Assembly (NCBI GenBank): GCA_964616985.1
Contig: CAZTVF010000040.1
Span: 1 to 40,955, forward strand
Source: CAZTVF01 sp964616985
Lineage (GTDB): Bacteria; Planctomycetota; Phycisphaerae; SM23-33
Reading direction: 5' to 3'
Length of the DNA: 40,955 nt
The notes beneath the pieces were generated by a model that did not search any database, was not told the origin of the DNA, and worked only from the letters and a program-made list of their open reading frames with translations. Of this stretch, positions 40,949 to 40,955 are shown piece after piece. Position 1 is the stretch's first letter. Each line of letters starts with the position of its first letter. The position numbers were made by a program, and so were the translations under genes.

Positions 40949-40955
40949 TCCCAGA

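Overview
The window reads as chromosome of a free-living, GC-rich, Gram-negative-type bacterium. It is most likely a planctomycete, perhaps of the Phycisphaerae. This rests on gene style only: a secreted protein with LRRs of planctomycete type, a relic of a pseudopilin C-terminus of the kind common in that phylum, many Gfo/Idh/MocA and TIM-barrel sugar genes, a glmU-prs-rplY-pth-rpsF-ssb-rpsR-rplI-dnaB block, and hairpin repeats in most intergenic gaps. There is no rRNA, no CRISPR array, no prophage and no recognisable transposase.

Left part (1-9250): a membrane J-domain protein, an unknown membrane protein, a pseudopilin relic, an RNase HII-like nuclease, manC-ruvX, trmO, a small secreted Spy-like helical protein, an 813-residue exported LRR protein and a radical SAM enzyme. 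Middle (9424-16678): a strong sigma-70-type promoter leads into a possible structured RNA, tRNA-Gln(UUG), and then a long housekeeping run for cell-wall sugar nucleotide (GlmU uridylyltransferase domain), PRPP, ribosomal proteins L25, S6, S18 and L9, SSB and the replicative helicase DnaB. A nucleoside hydrolase-like gene and a cold-shock protein converge on a shared bidirectional terminator.

Minus-strand block 18408-20948 is an ECF sigma factor, a membrane anti-sigma-like protein and a periplasmic STN-repeat protein. Minus-strand block 21044-27214 is an aryl-pyruvate module: hotdog thioesterase, IorA, IorB, two PaaK-type ligases and an ACT-domain protein. It fits oxidative decarboxylation of transaminated aromatic amino acids to aryl-acetyl-CoA. 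IorA has no C-terminal ferredoxin domain, and a terminator sits directly in front of the first gene. Minus-strand block 27456-31039 is a small symporter accessory protein, an SSS-family symporter with an unusual insertion, and an outer-membrane porin. It lies behind a perfect CRP-type palindrome.

Right part (31455-40834): a PhoB/PhoR-like two-component pair whose kinase seems to start at CTG, two GAF-AAA-Fis sigma-54 activators on opposite strands with a 45-residue very basic protein between them, and a three-gene sugar or polyol cluster (two xylose-isomerase-like TIM barrels and a Gfo/Idh/MocA dehydrogenase).

The most notable extra structure is between the genes. Several families of hairpins built from short degenerate words recur (around 859, 16712, 18338, 19571, 22962, 24504, 24643, 38590, 40903). 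One of them is a 132-base nested palindrome. I did not find one large unknown system. The best leads are the possible RNA at 9459-9620, the leader terminator of the aryl-pyruvate operon, the CRP-type site and the repeat families.
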